Shown here: positions 50,363-61,454 of the stretch, one piece after another
How positions within the stretch are numbered: position 1 is the first letter of the stretch
Layout of the letters: each line of letters begins with the position of its first letter
Assembly: GCA_022747635.1 (NCBI GenBank)
Contig: JAKTNV010000004.1
Span: 89,782,052-89,846,051 of the forward strand
Direction of reading: 5' to 3'
DNA from: Hetaerina americana
Lineage: Eukaryota; Arthropoda; Insecta; Odonata; Calopterygidae
Length of the DNA: 64,000 bases
Notes under the pieces: model-generated
Told to the model about the DNA's origin: nothing
Databases searched by the model: none
Seen by the model: the letters and a program-made list of their open reading frames with translations, nothing else
Program-made: the position numbers and the translations under genes

Positions 50363-50940
50363 TTCATTGATTCATTTGAATAACATCGAGTAGTGCTCAG
50401 TCTTGTATTATACGCTCAGGGTGGTCCCCAACTTAACATCATGCGAGGCTTATCTTTAAGGCATCCCACCCTTTTATTTCGGCGGAGGATCCTGACAGCC
50501 CCATTTGCAACCTTTTTATTGGGTTGGATAGCAGTTATTTGCTTCGGCAGCCTGAAGGTGTTCATTAAAGGAAAGTGAAAGGTTTCAAGACAAAAGGAAA
50601 ATAATACCGAGCAGCAATCCCAGCAAGCGAGCTCGCACAGCACCCAGAAGGGGACTCCATTCGAGGAATCAATCGTGGAAAATCGTACAGTGTGAACTGG
50701 GATTAAATCTTGTTTTCTTCGTCAACGTGAGTATTCGGAATGCCTAAGGATTCCTCGAATAAAAAAAAGAAATGACGCCTTGACCGAAGCAGTCTTTACT
50801 CACTGCGGGAACATGTTTTGTGTTCCCACCGAAAGAGGGCATCATTGCCCAGTCCATGCGTGATCAGTCTGGAATTTGCGGAAAGGGAATCAAGGAGCAC
50901 GCAAGTCTCGTAGGAAAATAATTTTCGGGCTGCGGTTGCA
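50363..50940. other. Unannotated stretch
   Basis: No recognisable gene or repeat. Confidence 0.4.
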
Positions 50941-51860
50941 TTTTTTTTCGAATGATATTAGCGGGTGGAAATCCTTTCCTGAAAGCCACCCCTCAGCGAA
51001 TCTCCTTCGAGCGATCCCCTCTTACATCCTGGTAGAAATTCCCCCCCTGCGAGAGACAGAAACGGCGCGGCGGACTTCGAGTTCCCTTGCCAAACGATCC
51101 CCATTCCGAGCCACGATCCGGGGAAGTCGCTCTCCCCTCCGAAGTGGGATGATTCCTTCCCTCGCGTTAAGGAAGGGGCGGGGGGAAGGCCGAGGGGTGC
51201 GGACAAGGGCCCCGGCCGTGGCGTCGCTCTCACGCCGCCCCTATCCGCCCTCCCCCCTCCGCGCAAGGTCCCGGCCGTTATTCTGGCCAATTATTTCCGT
51301 TCCGTTCATCCCCCCCGGGGTCCTCTTTCGCCCCCTCCCCCGAATTCCCAAGAACCCATGAGAGAGAGACCTCGATCTAGGCGTCGTCTCCGTCCTCCCC
51401 GCCGCCGGCCGCACTATCTGCCCCTGCAAACTAAAATCTGGAACTGCACGTGCCTCAAATTGGCCGACAAAGAAGGAAGGTGAGAGGAAATGTTTCCTTC
51501 TCGCGGGCCGCATGCTTGCGAATACATCCGAGGGGCGTGGCTACGTATCCGTGTGTTTAATGAAGATTGATGTGTCCCGAAAGGGCGTCGTAAGGGGATA
51601 GGGTTGCTGGAGGCCGGCGACTTGAAGGGCAGGGGAAGGAGAGGGGGTCGGTAGGGGACACAACTCGCCGCTTATACCTTTGCCTCCATTCCTGCGGGGG
51701 AGGGGGCGTCTCATCGCTCTTCGTGTTTTTTATCATTCCCCTCGTCCCTCCTACCCTCTCTCACAAACCTTGAGTTCTCCCGAACGCCCGTTTGTGTTTT
51801 TCCCGCGGGGGGAGGGGTGTGTGACAAGGGCTGCGCTTTGGAAATAAGCGTTTGATGGGC
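50941..51860. promoter_or_regulatory. CpG-rich patch, possible promoter region
   Basis: Unusually rich in GC and CpG for this window, with a GC-box-like GGGGCGGGG near 51175 and long purine/pyrimidine runs. It yields several overlapping frames on both strands (for example 161 codons at 50876), as expected of GC-rich non-coding DNA. It could be a CpG-island-like promoter or first exon of a host gene, but no TATA, initiator or coding start stands out. Confidence 0.25.
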
Positions 51861-54800
51861 GGAGTGGCGCTTCGAACTCAAATCACCGCGGAAGGAGTTC
51901 CAGGAGATGTTGTTACGGGCTCAGGTCGATTTTGTATGTTCTGCTATGTGTGTGTGTGTGTGCTTTGTGTGCAAAAGCAAATGAAGCGCAGCTCTTCCGC
52001 TCGCTCTTCTCCCTTTCCCCAGTCTCTCTCACCCTCTCTCTCCCTCGCCGGCGGGACACGCGATGAGAGAATTGAATCGGCACGTCAATCGGGCCCCAAA
52101 ACAGCCTCGGTCCTTATCAAATCCGAAGTTGAATTATGCGTAGACTTCACTCACGATGATGTAGATTCCCGACTCTCACTGGTTCTTCCTCTTGAAACCA
52201 AATAATTCCCAACGCTGAAGTCACCGGTGCCTCGACGCTGAATTGAGGCACCAGTAAGCACTGAGAGTTAACCCGGGGAAATTTAAAACTGTTCCTTAAT
52301 ATATTCATTTGCTTGCTTACGGAAAGCTTGGTGTGTCGCTATATCTTTAATATTTAAAAAATTTTATTATTTAAAAGAGATTAGTTATTTCGTTTGTTAT
52401 CGCAGTTCAAAGCTGATGCTCTGCATACGCAAGTACAACTTAAATACTTACTCTTGATACGCAATGCGCAACTTACAATTTCTCCGTTGTTTTGAAATCC
52501 TGTTTTTTGGTGCGTCGTAATATATTATTTAAATATTTCAATAGTTCTTATGCCTATCCGCCTGAGTTCCTCCCTCGCCCCCAAGTGAGGGGTCGTAGCA
52601 GTCGTAACAATTACGAGACCGTTGACTCCGGGTTTTTTCGGGAAGACGTCTACGTCGCATAATCGGTTTTCAAACAATCTATTCAGGAAATTAAACGACT
52701 CGGTTTGTCTGGGTGTATACGGAGGTCATCGTGGAATGAACGCTGGTGCGACCTATGGTCAGGTGGCCTACTCATTTTCCCAGCCTGTAACTTTTGTTGG
52801 GTGTAATGCCACCACGTGGCATTTGATTTCTCACCGTTTCCTTCTTTGTAAATGGTTGAAAAGGATTTTCAATTTTAACCTATTATTTGGGAATAAGAAT
52901 CCGCAATCTCGTCAAAGGTACGTATCTCCCCGAAGTGGGTTTCCTCCGTCATCCTGCACGCAAGTGTTTGAAAAGGGAAGCCGTCCTCTTGAAGAGCATT
53001 GAATTTCATTATGTGCCTCAAGGGTCGTAGTCTTGTTGCACTCGACACCGGGCCCCGCCGACGCCCCGCATTTTTTAAAATTTTGTAACATTATACTTCT
53101 TTCCTATGCGTTTTATGTTATATTTTACTTTTGTTTCATAGTACGAAAGCTGAAATAAATAGAATATTGAAATAAAATATAAAACTGCTTAAAAACATGA
53201 CTCAATTAACTTAATTCACCATTAAGAGGCCGACTGCAGAAATGTTCTTTCACCATTTAAATTAAGCTTAAGAATTAAAATCGCAAATGTAAACCCAAAA
53301 TTTACCGTTAAATTGATTTAAAACTGCCGCGTGAAAGCGTTTTTACTTGCGTAATATATTTATTTTTTATAACGCAAAATGCCGCGGCACAAACTCTCTA
53401 GTGTTAGCGCGAAGAATTGCTTATTAGCGGCAGAAAACTTGCAGTATCCTTCGTTAATCGAAAGAATAATATTCCCGTTGATCACATGTTACCGCTTCCG
53501 CTACATTATAACGACAACGTGAAGCCCTGCTCAGTGGCGGCTGCACAAGGCCCCGGTCACCAATAAATCCGCCTCTGTGCAGGTGAGTGCATTTTTTTGC
53601 TGAATACGCTTTTTCATGAAATTCGTTTATTTTAGGCCGTTTATATAGTTGACAGGAAACAGACGATGAGCATTATTGAACGACAAGTGCAAAAGGATTA
53701 ATATGGTAGATGGTGCATTTCCACTGCAATGCATTGCACACAATTCGTTTCAATGGAAATGCAACCTTATTAGGGTAAAAATGCATCTATTCAACCTGAA
53801 GGTAATTCATCGGAATTAAAATACGATGTACACGAATTGCTTTGTTACTGATGCATCAGTTTTCATTATTTAGAATACGCTGCAGTTCCACAATTTAGTG
53901 TGTGCCCCATCTACTTGAACTCAAGCGTGTATAATTTATCGGATGTATCCAAAGACTCATATTCCATATTTAAATATGCCACCATTTCGGTGGTTGCCTT
54001 TTTCCGTATTTTTACAGCTGTCTTTTAAAAAGAATAAATATCACTCTCCACGATAATTGAGATGGAAATATAATTGGATGGTGTCAGGGCATTGGTGTAA
54101 GACTTCGCCTTCCGCCCTCTCGTCGCTAATTCCGCACCCAGCCACTCCCCCCATGGGAAGTATCTCTCAAATCGAGGGCCTCCGTATGTTTTATTCATCA
54201 TCGCCTGGCCATGAAAAATGTCGTTTGGGACGAAAGTCTTCACGTTTTATCGTCCCATTGCAATCGTGGGTCGGGACACTTCCCCCTCCCCCCGCCCGTG
54301 CGCCCACACCCCACCGGAGGCACGGCACGAAATCTCTGCGGACTGCGGAATTATTTCCTTCCCGGGATATTCAAGACCGTTGCCCGCGTGGCTTTATAGG
54401 GTTCGGACCGCTCCTTAGATGAAAGGGTTCCGGGGGTATGGGGAGCTATTGGCTTGGGGGCGGGGAGGAATCATTCGAACGCTCGTGTCTTCCCGTCCGT
54501 CGGACGTTCGGCGCCTTCTTCTTGTTTAAGTGTAACTTCTTGGCCAACGCTTCGGCAGCGATTAAGGGAGGCGGACGCCTAGCAATGGTGGTCGAAATGC
54601 AGTTTCTCCCATCAACTCGTCCGCTTCATTTCTTTAAGTGGTGTTTAGATGAAAGAGTCTCGTGAATGAAATCCTCGAGGCTCACTTTCTCCTATTTTGG
54701 CGACGAAAGCAGCACTAATTTTATTGGGTCATTATGTATGAACACACTGACAAATATACCACAGAACGCCCCAGGACGTTTTGAGAGACAGTGTGCTGAA

Positions 54801-56160
54801 AACCAGATGACAAAAACATCCGGCAGTGAAACAGTCAGTGTCGCAATTGCCTGCACATGGTATTTCATGGGTCATTCATTTGCATTAATTTGATATCAGA
54901 ACCTTTTTCGTCATTGTCATCTAATTTAAATAAATCGTTCCAGCTGCCAAGATGCGAAAATTCCACTCATTCATTGCCTACCGTCTGCTTTCCTTCGCAT
55001 TTAAGGAAGTTCCATTCCTGACGCCAGTCCCAGTCGAGTCCAAGCAACCTGTTTTATTCGCTCCCGCTCCAACCTTCCCCCTCCCTTCTTGGAAGAGTCC
55101 TCTCTCCCGTGACTCCAAAAACGACCCAACTAAATGGAATTGCTGACCTTGGGGGGGGGGGGGGGGCGCCCTCCCCGCGGCCCTTGGTCTTCCATGCGGC
55201 GTCATCCTGCTAGTATGCCGGCGGGGAGTGGGCTGTCGCGGGTGAGGATACTTGCTTTCTCTGCCAAGTGGCTCCGCCCTACGGGACGATGGCAATTTGG
55301 GTCGTTCGTGGTTTCCCTAGTGCGGGCAGGCGTCATCCTGTCCTCGCTCTCACTCCGAAACATAATCCTTCGTCCGCGGCCATCGAAGTCGAAATTAAAT
55401 TTCCAACCTTATCTTGAAGTTCGTTTGGAGAAGAATACGTGTAAAATAGGGAAAAAGATAGGTAGGTCGGAAATTTCACGTTGATCGCGTATTGTCTTTT
55501 GTTTCCTTCACCTACACATCGCTTCTTCTGCTAGTGATCCGGCTTCCATTATCGTTTTATCCGACTCCAAAAAAATAAATCAATTCCATATCTGTACTTG
55601 ATGCTCAAGTTGACCACCTCTCTTGCCATACAGCCTAATTTTAATTTGGTTTTTGTCCACTTTCAAATAGTACTCCGTTATTACCTTCTCTTATTTTAAT
55701 ACACGTATTCTTCAGATGTATTCCTCAATAACTGCCGCAAGTGACATGACTTGTATAAACCCAAAATACGCATATGTTTCTCCTTTCGTAGCCTTCAAGC
55801 CTATCTTTTTCTTGCAGTAGAATACAAATGTCGTTCTAGTGCAATAATATTTGCTGAGGAGGATACTTTATTTAAGTCGTTTTGGCCTCTTGGACAAACT
55901 TTCTTTCTTTTATATGAATTTCATATTACCTTTCACGTTTTCCTCAACGAATCTGTTTCCATCGGGCCATCGTGTTTTAATATAATTAAAGCAGATCTTC
56001 TTTAACAACTGCTTTCGTTAGATTTCTTACTTTTCCGCCGCTTGTGGAACTTCTTTCTTATCTAAACAATCCGTCTACCGGAGAATCCTTCGTGTAGCAT
56101 TATTTTTCCGTTTAAATATTTATCTTCAAAAACACACTTGACCAATTTGAAATCATTATA
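51861..56160. other. Unannotated stretch
   Basis: No recognisable gene. It contains a TG repeat (about 51947-51962) and a run of 16 G (55151-55166). A good splice-donor-like CAG|GTGAGT at about 53582 follows a short open frame (QWRLHKAPVTNKSASVQ). The 126-codon frame at 52622-53002 has no known match. Confidence 0.4.
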
Positions 56161-57490
56161 CTACCTTGATCAAAAAGTTCCCGGAATAACCACCGTGTGG
56201 CGCTCCCATCGTTCCGATTTGAGTTCTGTTTTTTTTTGTTAAATTGGTACATCTGTTGTTGCTATTCCCTTTAAATCTTAGTGTCATAACTTGACATTTG
56301 CAAAAGTTACGGTCGGTTTTCGGTATGTCCATCAGTGCTTCCTGCGATTTTTCCATTACTTCCTCTCGGCTGCTAAAACGCGTTCCCCGTAATGGTTTTT
56401 TAACTCGATTGAACAGAAAGAAGTCACAGGGAGCCAAATCAGGTGAATTCGGTGGCTGTTGGATGGTATTTGTTGCATTTTTCGTCAAAAAATTACGAAT
56501 AATGATAGCACTGTGCGACGGTGCGTTATCATGGTGCAAAATCCACGAGTTTTCTGCCCACATTTCTGGTCTCTTTCGGCGAATTGCTTCACGCAAACGT
56601 CTCATAACGCCCAAATAATACTCTTTGTTTACTGTCTGGCCTTCTGGTAAAAATTCATGATGCACTACACCGTTGTAATCCATGAAAACCGTCAGCATTG
56701 CCTTCTTTTTTGACTGAAAACGACGTGGTTTTTTTGGTCTCGGCTCATTTGGTGAACGCCATTCACTTGCCTGATGTCTGGATTGCGTGTCGTACTCATA
56801 AACCCACGTCTCGTCTCCAGTAATGATCCTTTTGATGAATGTGGAATCGGATTCAGCCTCGCAAATCATGTCTTTTGCGACGTCAACACGGTCTCTTTTT
56901 TGCATGAAATTGAGGTCTTTTGGCACCAACTTTGCTGCTACACGACGGAAACCCAAATCATTGACCACAATGTCTTGGGCGGATCCATAGGCAATGTTCA
57001 AGTCCTCCGCTATTTCTCTGATGGTTAATTTGCGGTTATTGACCAACATTTCTTTTACTTTATCAATTTTTTCACCGACTTTCGATGTCGATGGTCTGCC
57101 ACTGCGTTCATCATCTTCGATTGACTCACGACCACTTCTGAACCGCTCGTGCCACTGGTAAACGACCGTTTTTTTAGAGAATCGTTGCCGAAACACTATT
57201 CCAACATTTCCAACGTCCGTGCGCCACTAAATCCGTTTTTTACGCAAAATTTAATACAAGTTCGTTGTTGCAAATTTAAATCCATTTCTGAAATTGTAAA
57301 AAATCGCCAACACACACAGAGATAGATGTACTCTTGGCTACGTAACTTTTGCAAATGTCAAGTTATGACACTAAGATTTAAAGGGAATATCAACAACAGA
57401 TGTACCAATTTAACAAAAAAAACAGAACTCAAATCGGAACGATGGGAGCGCCACACGGTGGTTATTCCGGGAACTTTTTGTTCAAGGTAG
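56161..57490 (-). mobile_element. Mariner copy 2 with 3' end replaced by inverted 5' end
   Basis: Same family as mariner copy 1, inserted at TA (56159-56160 and 57491-57492). On the minus strand the 5' end is normal: terminal repeat, leader, transposase start. Just before the last 33 transposase codons the sequence switches at about 56311 into an inverted copy of the element's own first 150 bp. Left arm 56161-56311 and right arm 57341-57490 are complementary with two mismatches and one T-run length difference. The native C-terminus and 3' terminus are absent. The element therefore carries 150-bp terminal inverted repeats instead of the family's roughly 27-bp ones. Confidence 0.93.
56312..57285 (-). 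pseudogene. Mariner transposase, copy 2 (dead)
   Basis: The native start is visible here: MDLNLQQRTCIKFCVKNG from ATG 57285. Codon 30 is TAG (57198-57196) where copy 1 has AAG. A run of seven A (57169-57175) where copy 1 has eight shifts the frame. Downstream the correct frame is open again and holds both helix-turn-helix domains, TGDETWVYE, HHDNAPSH and SPDLAPCDFFLF (DD34D). It ends at MDIPKT, after which the frame runs into the inverted 5' leader. Coding differences from copy 1 are few (for example G/E, A/V, P/S, H/N), so the two copies are recent. Confidence 0.92.
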
Positions 57491-57492
57491 TA

Positions 57493-57679
57493 TGCGTGAC
57501 TCTTTTTGGTAAGAATCCCCCGCATCGGAGTGCTGAACTAATTCGGGGAGCGCGTGATCGTGGGCCGCGGCGATGGATTTGCGCCCCTTAGCTTTCGTCC
57601 TCACTCCAGCAATGGGATCGTGCGGGTCTCGGAAAAAATGCCACGTCTACTGTTTGGATAATGCACTATTGTTAAATGC
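57493..57679. other. Flank of mariner copy 2
   Basis: No recognised feature. Confidence 0.4.
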
Positions 57680-57715
57680 AGAATTCTCGGAATTCTCAGA
57701 ATTCCGGAATTCCGA
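57680..57715. repeat. GAATTC-rich palindromic cluster
   Basis: GAATTC or near-GAATTC hexamers occur four times in 36 bp, and the outer CTCGGAATT and AATTCCGAG are complementary, allowing a short hairpin. Confidence 0.7.
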
Positions 57716-58483
57716 GTTTTCATTGTGAGTATCACGGAGGGAACAAAGCAAGGTACTTCATCCCGCGTTCATAATAATTTTAGAAAAAATAATACCTATC
57801 GCATAAAGTACGAAAATTAGCTTTCATATGTCGTCTTGAATTTAACATGGCGTCATATGTGCGCGTTTGGATGCGTTTCCTTGTTTTGCCTTGAAGCATG
57901 GGCGTTGCGTCAAAGCGCGGACCGAGGCGTGTCGTGTTGGTGATACGCGGATTGGCTTTGAATGGCTTTACTGGGCGTGATTATATCGTGACGAGTATTA
58001 GTGGGTCCTCCGTAATAAGAGACTAAAAGCCAGGAATCCGTATAAGTTTGCAGGCTTCCTAATAAATCATGCTTGTTGGTTTATGTAAACTCGTTTATTT
58101 GTATCTCATGAACTTATTATCATCAATGTTTTCATTTTTTCCTTATTTGAAAATGTATAACGTTTCATGGGTCTTTATGAATGTACTGATTTATATATTG
58201 TTCTGTTGCTCCCATTTTTATTAAGCGATTAATATCGTAGTCTCCGTTCGATATTGTGTTCGACCCCCGCGCACGCACCTCGGCCTTCCTCGCAAGCGGT
58301 CCGCGGAATATCGAAGGGTGTGCGTCGCACGTCCTTGGTGATCCGCGGTGGTGAGGGATTGATGGCATTCGGCAATGTATTGCATAAGACTGGTCAAATG
58401 GTTCTCCAGCGAGAGATATTTGCGATAATTGTTTCGTTATCATTAGCCTCATTTAGACTCAAAATTGCACTTCAGTGGTACAT
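57716..58483. other. Unannotated stretch
   Basis: No recognised gene or repeat. The 95-codon minus-strand frame (58165-58452) has no known motif. Confidence 0.4.
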
Positions 58484-58540
58484 CTACATCTACATAATAC
58501 CCCGCAAGCCGCCGCAAGGGCGTGTGGCGGGGGGGTGATG
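58484..58540 (+). repeat. TACATC repeats and GC hairpin, repeat terminus-like
   Basis: A short (CTACAT)n run leads into ATACCCCGCAAGCCGCCGC and then GGGCGTGTGGCGGGGGG, which pair as a GC-rich hairpin. I recall similar (CTACAT)n-plus-CCGCAAGCC ends as dispersed repeat termini in other arthropod genomes, but cannot name the family. Confidence 0.35.
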
Positions 58541-58919
58541 TGTATGGGAGTGGTAATGTGATTCCCTCATTCAAGTTATCAAGGTTATTTGGTTAAGGAT
58601 AAGGTATTTGTACATCAGTATTTTAGTGAATATTGTAGGCTTTCAATATCCTGTATTGTTTTCCATTTTGCCTTATTTTCGGAAGTTAATTTTCGTTCCA
58701 GTTAATTGGTGTCATCAATAATCAACAACAGCACTATTGGTTCGAAGCACCTTAAAGCAAATTGTCATTTCGTGAAACATTTAAGGTCGGGGTCGACGCT
58801 CCTGAAATTGACTAATTATGCGTAGCTAAATATGTTTCTAATAATTACCGAGTGCAAAATTCAGCACGATTAAAAAAATGGAATTATATATTTATGCATT
58901 CACTTAAAGGACTTCGAAG
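58541..58919. other. Unannotated stretch
   Basis: No recognised feature. Confidence 0.4.
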
Positions 58920-59335
58920 CAACATTTAATTCTGCTTAATTCCCCCGTCACGGCCTGTTGTAGCGCTTCCACCGAGCTGTGATGGCGCCGTCCAGCAAAG
59001 AGTTGAGTCGGGTGGAGAGAAAGAAGTCATGTGGGGTATTATCAAAAAATTTGATCCTCACTCACATGGTAGAGAAGCTCTTTGTAGATCCGCGTGCGAG
59101 TTTCCTTTTGTTCGTCCATGAGGACTCGCGGCACTAACTTTGCACACACCTCTCTCATGCCTATGTTTTCGATCACAAGTCGATTAATATCACTTTTAGG
59201 TGTGCCAAGTTCATTAGAAACCTTGCGAACAATTAATCTGCGGTTCCTATCACACAAAGCACTCACTCTTGCTAGATTTTCTCTCTCTTGTTAGAACCTG
59301 AAGGTCCTTCAGTTCTGTCCCTCTCTTTCTTGATA
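58920..59335 (-). pseudogene. Mariner transposase relic 4, catalytic middle deleted
   Basis: From high to low coordinates the minus strand gives a degraded linker (ERDRTEGPSGSNKRENLARV), then VSALCDRNRRLIVRKV and MREVCAKLVPRVLMDEQKE, typical of the second helix-turn-helix and its exit, and then LLYHVSED. In another frame it continues directly with PHDFFLSTRLNSLLDG, corresponding to the region after the third catalytic aspartate, and an eroded C-terminus. The first two aspartate regions are gone. Terminal repeats were not identified. Confidence 0.72.
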
Positions 59336-59429
59336 ACAATGGCCCCGACAACCGAAAATTCGAAAAATAGTGAGTCTCTTTTTTGTGTGTTTCTGTGTGG
59401 TTTTGTCTGTGTCCACTTGTGCTAAGTGT

Positions 59430-59466
59430 TATATATATATATCACACACACACACACACATATATA
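59430..59466. repeat. TA/CA microsatellite
   Basis: A TA run followed by (CA)n and TA. Confidence 0.9.
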
Positions 59467-59477
59467 AGAATATAAGA

Positions 59478-59560
59478 ACATAAAAAGAACACTCACACGT
59501 CATTTCTTGATAATTTCGATGGAATTTAGCTCCGTTTTCATCGGAAGAAAAAGAAGTACT
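59478..59560 (-). ncRNA. Hammerhead-like element sharing a terminal motif with 842-902
   Basis: Read on the minus strand: TTTCTT (stem I), CCGATGA (core CUGANGA with U4 changed to C), a weak GGA/TCC stem II, GAAA (59517-59514), TTA loop, TC (cleavage-type UH, C at 59509), then AAGAAA, which pairs exactly with TTTCTT to close stem I. This is the order of a type I hammerhead with a one-base-pair stem III. About 19 nt after GAAA comes CGTGTGAGTGTTCTTTT, as in the palindrome at 842-902. It lies beside a TA/CA tract at its 3' side. Confidence 0.45.
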
Positions 59561-59867
59561 CATACTACTATATAAAACCATAAACACTGTAATCAACCCG
59601 AAGGCCGGTTTAGTAGGTGATGGTAGAGATCACCCAGTACTAAGCCCTATACGAAGTGTAAAATTCACACATCAGGGTAGGGGGGCCACTTCCTTTCCCT
59701 GTGCCGGTTATGGTTTCCCAGTAAGATGTGGTACCCGAAAAATCACATAGCTTTGGTGGAGCTGCTGGTGCCTAGAGTGCCTTACCCAGGAATCGAACCC
59801 GGGCCCCTTCGGTCAGTAGTCCAACGCTCTACCCCCTGGACTACCGCGACCCATACTACTATATAAA
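59561..59867 (-). mobile_element. tRNA-derived SINE-A, copy 2, with 16-bp target duplication
   Basis: The body 59577-59852 is the reverse complement of the SINE at 34562. Direct repeats CATACTACTATATAAA flank it at 59561-59576 and 59852-59867. The B box GGTTCGATTCC is intact on the minus strand (59799-59789), as is the head GGGTCGCGGTAGTCCAG. The body differs from copy 1 at scattered positions. The 3' end is GTTTATGGTT right at the duplication, which shows where the family ends. Confidence 0.9.
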
Positions 59868-59980
59868 TATTATATATATATATAAATAATTTATATATAT
59901 ATTTATATGTATATATATTATATATATATAATATATATAATATATATTTTATATATATATATATATATATATGTATAATA

Positions 59981-60040
<60 letters not shown>
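59868..60040. repeat. Interrupted TA tract
   Basis: Imperfect TA repeats with ATTTATA interruptions, then a purer TA run ending near 60040. Confidence 0.92.
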
Positions 60041-60042
<2 letters not shown>

Positions 60043-60275
60043 GTGTTTAAATGCGTATTTGGCCATTCTGGCCTGTATCCATATTCTGGCTATGCGTGCC
60101 ACGAAACGCACAGTTCCTATCCTTTATGACGTAGTATGATTGCTTTCCCTAATTTCCTTTTCCTCTTGTGTCGTCTATTTCTCCTTTGGTGGGTGAAACA
60201 GCTTCCTAAAACCATCCCCTGGCAAAGAATCGGGGCACTTGATTGTATAAACTCCCTGCAGATTTCAAAGTAGAT
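60041..60275. other. Short unannotated spacer
   Basis: No recognised feature. Confidence 0.35.
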
Positions 60276-60350
60276 TACTCGATAGCTAAAGTGGTTAGAG
60301 CATCGGCCTGGTACTTCGAAAGATCCGTGGTACAAATCCTGGTGCATTAT
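60276..60350 (+). repeat. tRNA-like SINE head
   Basis: GATAGCTAAAGTGGTTAGAGC fits a pol III A-box region and GGTACAAATCC (60329-60339) is one base from a B box. The anticodon arm is imperfect and no clear acceptor stem closes it, so I read it as the head of a third SINE type or a degenerate tRNA. A TA tract follows 30 bp later. Confidence 0.5.
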
Positions 60351-60377
60351 TATTCACGTCCGTGAGACTTTCCAAAA

Positions 60378-60378
<1 letters not shown>

Positions 60379-60436
<58 letters not shown>
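60379..60436. repeat. (TA)n microsatellite
   Basis: Uninterrupted TA run downstream of the tRNA-like head. Confidence 0.95.
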
Positions 60437-60439
<3 letters not shown>

Positions 60440-61454
60440 CATTTATTTATTTATTGATGGCAAAGGATTGTGTTGGAATGCCCACTGTGACTGCGAAATA
60501 TGCCGTACGTAGAATTAATTGCTAGGTAGACATGTAGACGCAGACGATACTATAAATTTGGATATCCGGTAACTGTGGAATAAAATCTAATTCGGAGTTA
60601 TTTCTCACAGTTGCTCTATTTCCCAGTTTCCAAAATGATGCTTGGCATGGTGTTCTAAGGAAGCACCCCATCTGTGGGCAGGTGCATGGCCCCTTCCAGC
60701 CGTTCTTCAGCCCATCTTTCCGGCGCTCGCCCACGCTTCATCGCACGCAGAGGAATAATGGGCGAGGCATACCTAGTGGCATATCCGTCTGGAATGGCAG
60801 CCGGTGGAGGGAAGGATGATGGTTTTTGAGCCCTCGCGTTATCTCCCGTCCCTTTCTGCCCCCGGGGCTCATTGGCCCCTCCCTAGTCCCGTTTGGGTCG
60901 TGTAAAACCAGCCCACCATGTTCAGCGCTTGCGTTTTGTGAGCGTGGTGTACGCGGGGAGTTTCGGCGGCGGACGTGAGGCCCTTCTCCGAGTCGCCTCT
61001 CTCTGCGAATCCTTATATTCTCATCTCGTCCCGCGTCGCCTCTTAGAGCTCCCCCTCGTCGCAACAACACACCAAGCACCATTTCTCCCCTCCTCCATTC
61101 CGCACCTGCCCTTTTTAACCCATAACGCGCCCTCTCGGGCTTCTTATCCTTCCCTTCCACCCTCACCCTATCGATTCCTCCACGAAAACCTTTACTCGTT
61201 TCCCCCTCTCGCCGCCTCCCTCCCTCGCCTTCGCTTTTCCCTCTCTCACTTCCTATACCCTTTTCCCTCTTTCGCATCAACCTTATCCCCGCGGGAATCG
61301 AACAAATTACCCCGTCCGGATCGCTATTTAGGTACTAGCGACGCCCTACGCCCATAAAAATTATTTATGTTATCCCAGTCAACCTTATACGAGTACTTTG
61401 TGGAACTCTTCTTTCAAACAGATGGAAAAAATAGACCTTGGCATTAATTTCATG
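60437..61454. other. Unannotated stretch with pyrimidine-rich patch
   Basis: No recognisable gene. The 154- and 180-codon frames at 60738-61357 lie on opposite strands of the same GC- and pyrimidine-rich sequence and are low in information. Confidence 0.45.

Noticed and set aside
60738..61357. 180- and 154-codon opposed frames
   Set aside because: They are on opposite strands of the same GC- and pyrimidine-rich sequence, with no motif.
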